From Medicago truncatula (Eukaryota > Streptophyta > Magnoliopsida > Fabales > Fabaceae), in the NCBI RefSeq assembly GCF_003473485.1, contig NC_053046.1, positions 6,954,001 to 7,018,000 of the forward strand: a stretch of DNA of 64,000 bases. Direction: 5' to 3'. This document shows positions 10,255-22,862 of this stretch, in pieces (position 1 is the first letter of the stretch; each line of letters starts with the position of its first letter). Made by a program: the position numbers and the translations under genes. The notes under the pieces were generated by a model. The model did no database searches and was not told where the DNA came from. It was given only the letters and a program-made list of their open reading frames with translations.

Positions 10255-10800
10255 TTTGGTCGTGCATGAAATGAAATTTCCTCTCCATGTGCTTGCTCCT
10301 TGTGTGGCTTACAAGGTGTTTTGCTAAATCAATAGCTGACTTATTATCCACTAATAGTCTCATTCTTTCAGTTTCATTTAACTTCAAATCTTCAAGCAAC
10401 ATTTTAATTTAAGTCCTTGACATGCTGCAAATGAGGTTGCTACATACTCAACTTAACACACGAGGATAATGCAACTATTCCTTGTTTCTTTGAGCACTAT
10501 GAGATTGAAGCTTCACTAAACGTGAATAATTACCCAAATGTACTTTTTTCTTCATGAATTTGCTTACTTATCCCACAAGGAATGTCAAATTAGGTTTGTA
10601 TTGCTTAAGTATCTCAGTGAGCCTATAATTTTCTTATACAATGTAGAGTCAACTAGATTCTCATCAACATCTTTGCCGAGTTTGATTCCCATCTCTATTG
10701 GTATTTCTGGTGGATTGCAGTGTAACGTGTAGAATCTTTTCAAAACATCTTCACCATATTTCTGGGAGATCCAAAGAAGACAATCAAAAGAGATTAGGTG
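10255..10800 (-). mobile_element. Ty1/copia relic (RT end and RNase H part)
   Basis: Minus-strand translation gives copia-type phrases: YKKIIGSLRYLSNT at the end of reverse transcriptase and LLVDNKSAIDLAKH with RSKHMERKFHF from RNase H. Only this internal piece is present, with no LTRs. It is an old, broken fossil with several breaks. Confidence 0.75.
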
Positions 10801-10907
10801 TGCCAATCCTTGTTTAGTGGAATTTGATCATGACCGTTTATTTTGATCCAACAGATAATATTAGCTCCTCTCATCTCTCATTTAAGTTACTCCTCTCACT
10901 TGATATG

Positions 10908-10909
10908 CC

Positions 10910-10985
<76 letters not shown>
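10908..10985. repeat. Compound microsatellite (CT)n(TA)n(TTA)n
   Basis: A run of CT dinucleotides passes into TA dinucleotides and then TTA/ATT trinucleotides without interruption. Length is likely to vary between individuals. Confidence 0.95.
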
Positions 10986-10987
<2 letters not shown>

Positions 10988-13080
10988 GAGTAGCAAACTT
11001 GCAGGTTTGCCCTAATTCCATCCTTTGCAACTCTTCCAATTTGTTACCCCTATCTCTAAACCATGTCAAGTTCCATACATTGATCGCCATGTAGGAGAAT
11101 GGAGTTCAAAATTCTCGTGTTGCACGTTATTCAAGTTAGTTTGTCATGATGGTACTCCATGTGCATCACTCTCTTATATATAAATGTTCAGACAGTTGAG
11201 GGTTGAAATTCACCATTTCATTGAAGGTGGACGGTGCAGAGTACTCAAGTACTGCCACCACAGGCACATTAAACTAGACCTATTGGAGCATAAATATGTT
11301 GAATGGAGAGTTGAGACACAAAATATCTTTAATCTCTATCCCTCTAATTTTCCTCTTCATTTATGATCTCTACCAATAAGTTAAGTAACAAAACCTTCTG
11401 CCGCACATCAATCTATCATTTCAATTTTCAATCCAATTTTCATCTCCTTTCCTCTACCACTATGTCGTCTTCATTTAGGAAATGAGGAATTTTTCTGGTA
11501 ATACATCTGCACTTTTTCATTTGGGATCCTGCTATGCCCTGTTTTGTTGACTTGCTGCTGCAGATTTTGTTAGGCCATTTTTCCGCTTCTGGTGTGATTC
11601 TGTTGCCAATTCAACTTACATTTTAATGGTGTTACAGAAGTGAATTTTGACGCCCGTGTTGGTCCGAGACCGATAGAGTTTGTGTTTTGCTCTTTGAAAC
11701 ATTATAATTGTATCGAGCTTACCTTTATTTAAAACCTTATATGATTTGTTGTTTTTCACTTCTTTGTCTATAGTACATCATGTGTTGATGATATTTGTTG
11801 TTGTATCTTGCTTGACATTGTGTATTACATGTTAATTATTTAACATTTGATTCTGTTTTTGAAAGGAACATATGAATCTATTAGAATTTTTCATCATGTG
11901 TTGCTGATTATCTTGCAGAAACATATGATTTGTGTTACTTATTGCTGCAAATGTGCTTACTTTTGGAATCACATCGTGGCTTACTTTCTATCACTGTACT
12001 TCGTTTTTCATAGAAGGAATTATACAAGACATAGGAAGTGATTGTGACATGAATTGTAGCTAACAAACATGTAGATAGATTTTTTGAATTTGACTAGGTG
12101 TATGCTTATTTGTACCTCTTTTCAACTATTTTTTTGAATCTATCTTACTATGATATGGTCATTTTCAAGTAACATTATATTGCAATATTTGATTAACACC
12201 TTTAGCTCTCTTTCAAGCAGGTTTGGTTTGTGGTTTCTAGATTACATCAGTATAAGTGTTATTGTGATTTTTGGCTTATGTTTTATAAGGATGGTACTTT
12301 GGTAGGAATAGTTATAGGTTTTTAGTGTCATTTGAAGTTTGAATTCTGCTTGAAAATTGTCGGTCTTACTCTTGAAAAATAGGCATAGGTGTAATGTGAT
12401 TCCATAAACTTTTGTTGATTGAATGGAAAGTTGAGATTCGAACCAATTTGACAAAGCCTGTCAATGATGTGGACTCTGTAGTTACAATTAGTGGTGATGC
12501 AACTCTTCAGGTACTTACTCTACTATACTCTAATCTACTTTTTTTTATTTTTTTTTATTTTGTTCGTGTAGATATTATCATTTTAAAGATTGAAATTTTA
12601 TGCTGAAAACTAATTGAAATCAAAGTCTACAAATTTATGAGCAGTAGCTAGCATATTCTTTGAATTCAATATATTTAGAACCCTATCTTTATTAATAGTA
12701 AAGCACAAAGAGGTTTCAGAAGGACATTACACATAATAGAACCTCGGTCGATGCTTCTACATGACTATTGGAATTGAAAGTTATATAAAACAAAACTTCA
12801 TTTCATATCTTTACTTTACGACATTTACTAAATTGAGGACTGACTTAATAGAGTTTATTCAATTTGTAAGAAGTGCGACTGATACGACGTTGTTAAGCAA
12901 AACAAATCTGCTAAATGACATTTGATATATTGCTTCTTAAATGACTTAATATCTAACTTGCATCCTTTACTGTTGTATATCAAATTCATAAACTGCATTT
13001 CTTTCCATTTTTAATGCTTGTTGAGTGATAAAAATTAGTTTACAAAACAACATAATGAGACGATTGTGTATGCTACCTAA
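10986..13080. other. Intergenic DNA, no supported gene
   Basis: Short open frames exist (for example 12412-12510, ending in a CAG|GTACTT donor-like site), but none extends into a recognised protein. I see no RNA gene or complete mobile element. Confidence 0.35.
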
Positions 13081-13087
13081 GTTTTAC

Positions 13088-13505
13088 TATAAAAGCAGTT
13101 GAACTTCACTTCCAAAACTCACTTTCATCCATCCAACTTAAACAATCTACATACACAATCAACTACCATGGCAATCAACAATGAAGATGTTTCAGCTACT
13201 TTGCTAAACAAGGAAGTCTTTGTATATTTTTTCATATTTGTTAAACTAGAAGTTTTTAATAGTTAGTCTTTGTATATTTACTCATTTATGTTTATTTTCT
13301 TTCAACACAAACTTTTTCCTGGCGTGGCTTTTGTCAAATTGCATTCTATTATTTGGGACATAGTTGGAATTGTCATTTAGATTTTGGTTAAGAGATGGAT
13401 ATGTCGTGCAGAATTTCTGGAGATTGGAGAAATCTTTGCAAGACGCTTGGATTATCTCAAGGCATAACAATTAAGTTGGGTGTCACTTATGCATCAAGAC
13501 ATTAA
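13088..13505 (+). pseudogene. B3 DNA-binding-domain gene remnant
   Basis: A TATAAAAG box (13088-13095) and a leader precede ATG 13168, which opens a 32-residue frame (MAINNEDVSATLLNKEV...) closed by TAG at 13264-13266. From 13320, another frame reads WRGFCQIAFYYLGHSWNCHL, then TAA at 13389-13391, then RISGDWRNLCKTLGLSQGI and TIKLGVT to a stop at 13503-13505. The second part resembles plant B3 domains (W-C-L pattern, G.W..LC, then a final strand). The internal stop and lack of a linking frame argue for a dead copy. The 13168 frame could be the true first exon (GAAG|GTCTTT as donor), but this is weak. Confidence 0.5.
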
Positions 13506-15180
13506 GGTTTTGGTGGCTGATTTATGTTGTTATTGTACTTTGAGGTGTAAGGTATGCTTTTAGTTATCTACTACTCGAATATTGTAGTTTAAAGATTTTC
13601 TTTTTTCTTTAACTTATAAAGACTTTATGTAATGTAATGGTGGTCAACCAATTTGTCTTATAATTGAGATTAGAGCTGCTTTCTTTAGACTACACAGGAA
13701 ACATAAATTTATCTCAACGAAAAATGGAGTATCATTATTAAGAATTTGTCGGTATACAAATCTTCACCTAAAAATCCCACTCATCAAACCTCCTCTTACT
13801 CCCCCTCCTCCTCCCAGTCAGAGAACTTGATTCTCTGATAATAATTCCAAAATTTCATAGTTGTAGCTTTGATCCATATGAAACTTTCTACTTTGATAGT
13901 TCTCTTTTCGATTACGACTTCAAAGGGATCTCATGGCTTTGATAGCTGTCTTTTCGATTACGACTTCAAGAGAAGAGGGCTCTCATGGTTAAATTCATAA
14001 ATTTTAAACTAAATGATCGTCATTTATTCTTAACATTCTATTGTCAAAAACATTATTATATGATAATGAACTAAAACTCTTAAATGTTCATATTTTCAGG
14101 TTTTGCCATCTAAATTTTGCGACTTTCTACAGCAGAATTTCTCTGAGATTTTATCATGTAACAATGATAATGGGTACTACAAAGACTTTGAAGTCATTCT
14201 TCAGAACGATGATAAATATACTACTCTTATAGGGCTTAATTGGGAATTGGGATCTTTTTTGTCAATCTAATCACTTTCAACCAGGAATCATTCACTTCAA
14301 GTTTAGCAAAATAACCCTCACGCTGTGTGCTATGTATATCAGCTCTCAACATCTGAATCTACCCTCTAATCAACAACAACAATCAAAACAACTATCAGTA
14401 ATATGTACTTCGAGTTTAATAAATATTAATAAAATGTACTTCGGTCGTTGGTTTCCTATTATAGAGTTATCTTTTCTTTAGTATAATAATCATATTCACT
14501 ATATTAACAAGACAATTCCAATGAGAAAATGTCGCATTTTAAATGTCTATCCAAATTAAACACGTCTATATACGTATTTGTAATCAAATTTAGACTAAAC
14601 CTGTTACATTTTTATTTCAACCTAAGTATTGTATAATATTTATAGTGATAACATATTTCTATAAAGAAGCTTCCGCGAATGTCCATTAATTAATGTAATT
14701 ATTACTCATGTGTTTATATATTGTGTTTATCATTGGCCCGTGCTAAACAATCTAGTTTTTGTTTAGTCTTAATGCCACCAACCAATGGTAATCTTTCCAC
14801 ATGGTAACTCTAGCTTGAAAAGTCTTCTAGCTTATTTGGCTTCAAACACTACATACACACTTGTTTTCAAAAAACATTTAAATTTATGATCAAAGAGTTT
14901 AAAGAAAGCGTTGTATTACAAGTGTCTATGATATAAATGTTTATGTATAATAAAAGATAAAATAAAATCAAATTGTTTTTATAAGCTATTTCGAAGAGCT
15001 GATAAAAAAAAATTGAAAATAACTTAAAAACATTTTATAAACTGTATCCATAAATTTTCACAAATATTACAAATAAGTCAATCCACTCAAAATCTTTATC
15101 TAAATTTATCAATTGGTCATAAATCTTTGATATATGATACCAAATATTCATTTGAGAAGCTTCCAACGTGGCAACAAACA
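13506..15180. other. AT-rich intergenic DNA
   Basis: An imperfect tandem duplication lies at about 13895-13990 (TTTTCGATTACGACTTCAA occurs twice). No gene is supported. Confidence 0.4.
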
Positions 15181-15214
15181 AAAATCCATTAACAGTAGCT
15201 TGATTCATTCATCC

Positions 15215-15234
15215 GATAAGAGATGGCCTTATCC
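15215..15234 (+). promoter_or_regulatory. Paired I-box elements upstream of psbO
   Basis: GATAAG at 15215-15220 and its inverse CTTATC at 15228-15233 (within CCTTATCC) lie about 170-185 bp before the psbO ATG. GATAAG I-boxes are typical of light-regulated photosynthesis promoters. The placement fits light control but is inferred. Confidence 0.55.
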
Positions 15235-15399
15235 TATCAAAAATCTTACTCACACCACAGCCATCAAAACAGAGTACTCTGTTTAGTCGGTGTCTATTCT
15301 CATCCTACACACAAAGCTACAAAGTACTTAACTCTCAAATTAAAATTAAAATTAAAATAACAATAAGAAAAACACTCTGGTGAAAAAAAAATAGCAGCA

Positions 15400-17264
<1,865 letters not shown>

Positions 17265-18540
17265 AACATTTCTGATGGTTTAGATTTTGTTAGCAAAATC
17301 TTTTGACACCAATTGGTTAAGAGCATTGAGAGCAATTAGTATCATGTTTGTATATTATAATGACTTGATCATAATGCTTAAAATGTCACATGGTCTTGTG
17401 TCTTAAAACATTTGGCTTATTATTTTATGGGTTATGTTAATAAATGCTCTTAAGGCACTAGTTGAGAAGTAAAAAATAGAAATAAATTATAAATTTAATG
17501 TAGAAAAAGTCGATTTTTAACGTTTTAAGATGTTGAATACACACAATCCTTAAGATAAACTTTCTCTTTTAAGTTTCTTAACAATTTGAAGTTAAAAATC
17601 CGGTCTACAATATTTAAGCACAATCCTTACGTTTTATTTAGACCGACTAATATGGGCTATCCTGTTTTGACAACTCTATATGTACGTGTTGATCGATCAT
17701 AAATTATCCAAATGAAATTGATTGTGTAATTTAAACGGGTTGATATCAAAAGAAATATCATAAACATTTTCTCTGCAATACTCATCCTTTTATCGAGGGA
17801 AACTCGAATGAATTTCACCACTTTTTAAAGTATCAAACTCAGATGACTTTGACTCGGTAAGTATTGAAAAAAAGACTCATCTTGATCTCAAATCAACACC
17901 AATATCCTTCTAGTGCATGATATATGATGTGATTGGAGAGAAGAATGGGTTGAATGATTAAAGGCCCTTCAACCCGAATAGTGTAGCCATCGCACCGACG
18001 GAACAGATTCCTTGCACAATAACAATATCTACAGGATTTCATCTCCCACTTAAAGCAAGAATAAAATTAAAACAAATTCATTGTCCTACTATTTTAGTAT
18101 TTGTCTCTCTCATTATAGTATAGTACCTTCCTATTTAAAGTTTCCTATTCCCACCTTTCACTTTATTTATTTTTTTTTTTTTCTCTTCATTAGTCAAAAA
18201 CAATGGAGAAAGAAAAAGGAAGAGATAGAATAAGAGTATAATGTGAGTATGAGAGAGAAAGTTGTCAAAAAAAAAGTTTTCACAAATTGATTGTACAAAT
18301 ATCATTTCTCTTCTTTATATACTGCGCATTCATTTCATTTCATTTCATTTATTATTATTATTCCATTTCCTTCTTTTCTGACCCCAAATTATTTCCACTT
18401 TTCATTCATTCATTGATTTTGATCGACGTTGCTAGAAAGGAAAAAAAAAAAAAAAAAAAGCTGGGCATGTTTGATTGATAATTGATTTGAACAATTTGCA
18501 TAATATAAAGATAAAAAAGGAATATATTATTATGCTAGGC
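17265..18540. other. psbO 3' flank and intergenic DNA
   Basis: The psbO 3' untranslated region probably ends near 17400-17450 (AATAAATG-type signal at about 17439). 18180-18312 holds a copy of the GAGTATGAGAGA repeat. A tract of A nucleotides lies at about 18440-18460. No other gene is seen. Confidence 0.4.
18180..18312. repeat. GAGTATGAGAGA repeat family, copy 2
   Basis: It contains GTGAGTATGAGAGA, AGTTGTCAAAA and GTACAAATATCATTTCTCTT, matching the copy at 22.5 kb nearly word for word, and lies just upstream of the CASP-like gene. Confidence 0.55.
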
Positions 18541-18541
18541 T

Positions 18542-19263
18542 ATGATGGAGGAACTTCCAGGAGCGTTTGGAACAAGCGCTAGCTTAACTCTTCGTTTGGG
18601 ACAAATTGTTTTCTCTTCTGCTTCTCTTTGTTTCATGTGTTTGGATGTTGGTTTCTACTCCTACACTTCTTTCTCGTATGTTCCTTTCACTTTCTTGTTT
18701 AATTCAATAACTTTCTTATCTTGTATCTTTTCAATTCACACAGAATCCATTTCTTGATTCATATTTGATTGATAAATTTGTTGACTTTAATTTGTTAGAG
18801 GAGGTGGTCCAGATGTTATAGATTTCATTCATTCTTCATATGTCTTTCTCTTCTTGACTAGGGATATGGGCCTCATAATATTCAATTGTTAGATTCTGCT
18901 ATTACTATTAGTTTTAATATTTTAATAACATTAATATTTACTCTTTATTTGGGTTTTTACCCATGACTTTCATCTTCTTTAACCGTTCACACTTGTTGGT
19001 CTAACCAACCCTCTGTTATTAGTTTTAGTTAACTTTTTGTTAGTAGGTTTTTGCCGGCTTAATTTCATTTGTTCAATAATTTGGGTTGTTCTATCTTTAT
19101 ATAAGCCAACTTAGTGCATGTTTGGATTGTCTCTGAATGTGAGATTGTTAAAGTTAAGAATTAAGATGAATTGCCGTGATAGCTATACTCCCTCGAGTCT
19201 TATATTTAAGCAAAAAGTCAAATGTATTTAATTCAAATTTGGACCAAATACATTTGATTTTTT

Positions 19264-19300
<37 letters not shown>

Positions 19301-20744
19301 CTGGAGGGAATACTTTTTAGCCTCAACACAGTGCTAGGATGAATTTGCCAATCTAACCACTCATCCAGACATATACTTCACTGTTCGTCCAAACATATAC
19401 TTTGCTTGTAATGAGTTTGGCAGAATCACGTTGTAGCACTGTAATTTTGGCAAAAGCTACACTTTAAGGTTTCAACAAAATTCTGGCAGTTTCAACAAAA
19501 TTACATCATAATGATTTTGCAAACTCACTTTTAAGTACTAGTATTGCACTTAGAGTATCTCTCATATTCAGCTCAGTTTGTTTTTCATTCAATCAGAAAA
19601 TGAGAATCAATATTTTTCTCGTTGATAGTGTTCTTGAATGTTTTATCTATGACAGCAGCACTTTCTACAGGTATTCAAGTGTTAAACTATAAAAAAACTT
19701 TTTATAGAAATCATCTATACAGAGCTTTTGTAGAGTTAACCCCACATTTTCTCTTCTATGGTAGAAACAATTTATATATAAACTCTCATATTAAGTGTTT
19801 ATTGTCAGGATTTAATAACATTGTTAATTCAATCACCATCCGAATCACTTGCCTAAAAGCTCTAGAATTCGGTGGACATTTTGGAACAATAGTAGGATTA
19901 AGGAAAGGACAGAACATATTATTTTTTCTTTCGGCTATATTTAACCTTTCAATAACTATGACTAATACAAAGTTGGAGTTTCAAGGTGTTTGGATTCACG
20001 ATAAGTTTGACAAAATCACAATATACTACACTTTGAGGCTTCAACAATACCACGGTGTCAATGTATTTAATCTAGATTTTCCACTTCATTTTCAAAGTGT
20101 AATTGTTGGTATGATGGCAAAGGGAGGGAATTCAAGTTTTGAATTTTTTCTGCATAGCTATAATCTTACTCTGACATGATATTTGGATGTCATTAGAATA
20201 TGAGAGCAAAAGTCAGAATTTAATGTCCATATCGCATATTCATAGTTTAAAATCTGCAGAAGGACGGAAAAAATGGCTTAGGCTTTTGAATTTATAACTT
20301 AATTTTTCTTCTTTACACTTGCTATTCCACAGGTTTTTGGTAACAGTGATGGGTTTGGCAATTCCATGGAGCATAACATTGTTCATGGTAGATGCTTACT
20401 CCGTCTTCATACAATGTTTACCGATTCAAAAACGGCTCATATTGATAATTGTTTTGGGAGACATGGTACTTAGTACTCACTACTTATATTAAGTCAGGCC
20501 TCATCGTTTCATATAGTTACTAATTAATGATATAATTTCTGTATTCCAGGTTATGTCATATCTCTCATTAGCTGCAGCATGTTCCGCAGCAAGTGTTATA
20601 GATCTTCTGCATGAAGCTGGTAAATCACATTGCCCAGCAAAGTTATGTGGTAGATATCAGTTGTCTGCTGCTATGGCATTCTTGTCTTGGTTTCTTTCAT
20701 TAGCTTCTTGTCTTTTTAATTTTTGGATTTTACCTTCTCTGTAA
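18542..20744 (+). CDS. CASP-like membrane protein (CASPL5 group, 3 exons)
   Basis: Exons 18542-18675, 20333-20465 and 20550-20744 have GT..AG borders and join to 153 residues. CASP-like proteins are four-span plasma-membrane scaffolds related to the Casparian strip proteins and to MARVEL proteins. The N-terminus (MEELPGAFGTSASLTLRLGQ) and C-terminus (FNFWILPSL) match CASPL5C-type proteins as I recall. Membrane spans are at about residues 19-42, 47-69, 79-105 and 127-149. The conserved Arg of span 1 (R18) and Asp of span 3 (D88, in GDMVMSYLS) are present. Two ATGs are adjacent (18542 and 18545), and either would serve. The first intron is 1.66 kb and contains a Stowaway MITE. Function in non-endodermal tissues is not established. 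Confidence 0.88.
18676..20332 (+). other. Large first intron of the CASP-like gene
   Basis: It contains the Stowaway element at 19188-19310 and a 185-codon open stretch (19622-20179) whose translation is Phe/Ile/Leu-rich and unlike any family I know. That frame is best explained by chance and AT richness. GTTTCAACAAAATT phrases near 19470-19500 are a short direct repeat. Confidence 0.6.
19188..19310. mobile_element. Stowaway-type MITE (123 bp, TA target)
   Basis: It begins CTCCCTCGAGTCTTATATTT and ends CTGGAGGGAA, flanked by TA on each side (19186-19187 and 19311-19312). The middle is a TA microsatellite. Length and ends match the copy at 55343-55465, also 123 bp. The family is Tc1/mariner-driven. 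Confidence 0.75.
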
Positions 20745-22862
20745 ACATACTATCTTACTGATTATTGATACATCATACATGTACATGAATGAAAAGGGTG
20801 CAAATGACAAAGTCATTTCCTCTTTGGCATATATTTTGTGTTATTGTGAATAGAATTTTGATGACAATAAACAATGTAATAGCTCTTCACCAAAAATACA
20901 ATATAATAACTTATCTTTCAATGCAAGAGGTTTGATAAAGAAAACACTCCAATACAAGTATGTAGCTCATTAGTCTACGATGTGTCAACACAGTGATACG
21001 AGTTTGAATTTGTAACTTTAAAGTACGAAGTTTAAATTCTACGTGGAATCTTTGTAAAATGATCATTTAACAAATAATTTCCCTTGCCCCAATTTAGGAA
21101 AAAAAAGTCCCCCACTACTAGTAACACAAAAAATCATTATAACATCAATCAAGTGCTATAATTAAATAATACTTGCAGGGCTGTTCCTAAATTGAAAATT
21201 ATACTCTCGTATAATGATTATTAGCCACTGAAATTAAAATTAGCAATTACTTTTACTAAGGACGTGCTTTTTAACTTATAAATAGAAACATGAAACATGA
21301 TTTTTTACTTAAAAATTGAAACATGAAACATGTTTATTTTTCTTTTTTTGATTGGGGGTGGGGATATTGAACAATAATTTTTTTCTTGAGGCCAATCACT
21401 TTGGGAGGCCCAACTCGATTGAGCTCTTTGCACTCCCCAAAGAACGACCCTAAATACTTGTTTTATATTATAATTTAAAAATGTTTTAAATAGTTAAATT
21501 ATGAGGTTAAAGGATATACACGAATAGTGATATCTAATTAGAACTCAAGATTTTAAATTTAATTTTAAGATATATAGTAAGAACTGGCGAAATAAAACAG
21601 TGATTTTTCATTGAATATATCAAGTAAAACCAGTTGACACTTATCCTACATGTTACTTAAACTATTGAATCAATGCCAATATGCAAAACTTGTATAAATT
21701 AGCTTCATCACACACAAAGTCTTTGCCCTTTATTTGTAATAAAAAATTGAAATGTCACTTAGACTATTGTCCCACCTAAAGAGAGATCAAATTATATGAA
21801 TATAATATTATAAGAATATTAGATCACTCAATGACATTTTTCTCAATATATATTATATAGATCAAACTGTTAGATCGAAAGTTTATATACATTTTTTTTA
21901 AGGAATTGAAAGTTTATATTATACAGCTCATTTCTATAAATTTATATGTATGTGTATTATTTTAGACTGGACTAAAACCCTAAATTCAACTCATACAACG
22001 CCCAAAGCGCTCTGACCTGACCAAAAAAGGGCTCAGTTGCAGGAGAAGTCCAAACACATCAAGACTACACATTAAACCATATCTTCGAACCCAATACCTT
22101 CAATGATCAGGAAGCTTAGGATCCATGTAGGTCAGGTCCGTAACGCTTTTTGATCATAAATGCAGAACAATGATTGATGATATCAACGCTTATGCGCGCC
22201 GATTGTAACCGCCTCTCAACGACTATCTCAACAACTCTTTCATCCATTGTATAATTATGTCCTTAATTCACAACTCCTAATCCTTTAATACCTCTTACTC
22301 TTTGTTCTACTGACTTTGGATACCCCAACTGGCATCTCCACACAACCAATATTTTTCACCCCATATCTTGTGTAATGTTATTTAACAATGTATCAAGTAA
22401 AATTTTATTAACCGTGTATCATTTCATTCCCCTCAAATTTTACGTCGGTGTAATTTGATAATTCTATATAGAGATTGATATTTGTACAACTAATATTAGA
22501 CAACTTTGGTGACAACCACCTTTCTTCTATTGTGATTGGACAAAAATAATGAAGAGAGAAAGAAGGAGAAAAAGAATAAAATCACATATGAGTATGAGAG
22601 ACGAGTTGTCAAAAACTGGTTACAAATATCATTTCTCTTTCTCTTTCGTCTCGTACTATTCAGCATTGCTATTCTAAATATATGTAAGTGTTTATATTCA
22701 AATACCATTGACATTACATATTCACACAGGACTAAAGTTCTTCGTAAGGTAAACTAATTTTGCCTGCACTTTTCATCATCGTCATGTTCCAGTATCACCA
22801 ATATTTAGTTGTTTTTTAACAATATAAACTTGAAACCAGCACAAAAACTGAGGTATTTTTTA
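20745..22862. other. Intergenic DNA with one MITE-like copy
   Basis: 20800-22490 is AT-rich and carries no gene I can support. 22498-22650 is the best copy of the GAGTATGAGAGA repeat and lies directly before the PPR gene. Confidence 0.4.
22498..22650. repeat. GAGTATGAGAGA repeat family, copy 3 (best preserved)
   Basis: GACAACTTTGGTGACAACCA at the left faces AGTTGTCAAAAACTGG at the right, an imperfect inverted pair around a purine-rich core (AGAGAGAAAGAAGG) and ATGAGTATGAGAGA. This organisation suggests a non-autonomous DNA element of about 150 bp. Confidence 0.55.

Noticed and set aside
10843-11094. Frames through the microsatellite
   Set aside because: They consist of repeat-encoded Ser-Leu, Ile-Tyr and Ile runs.
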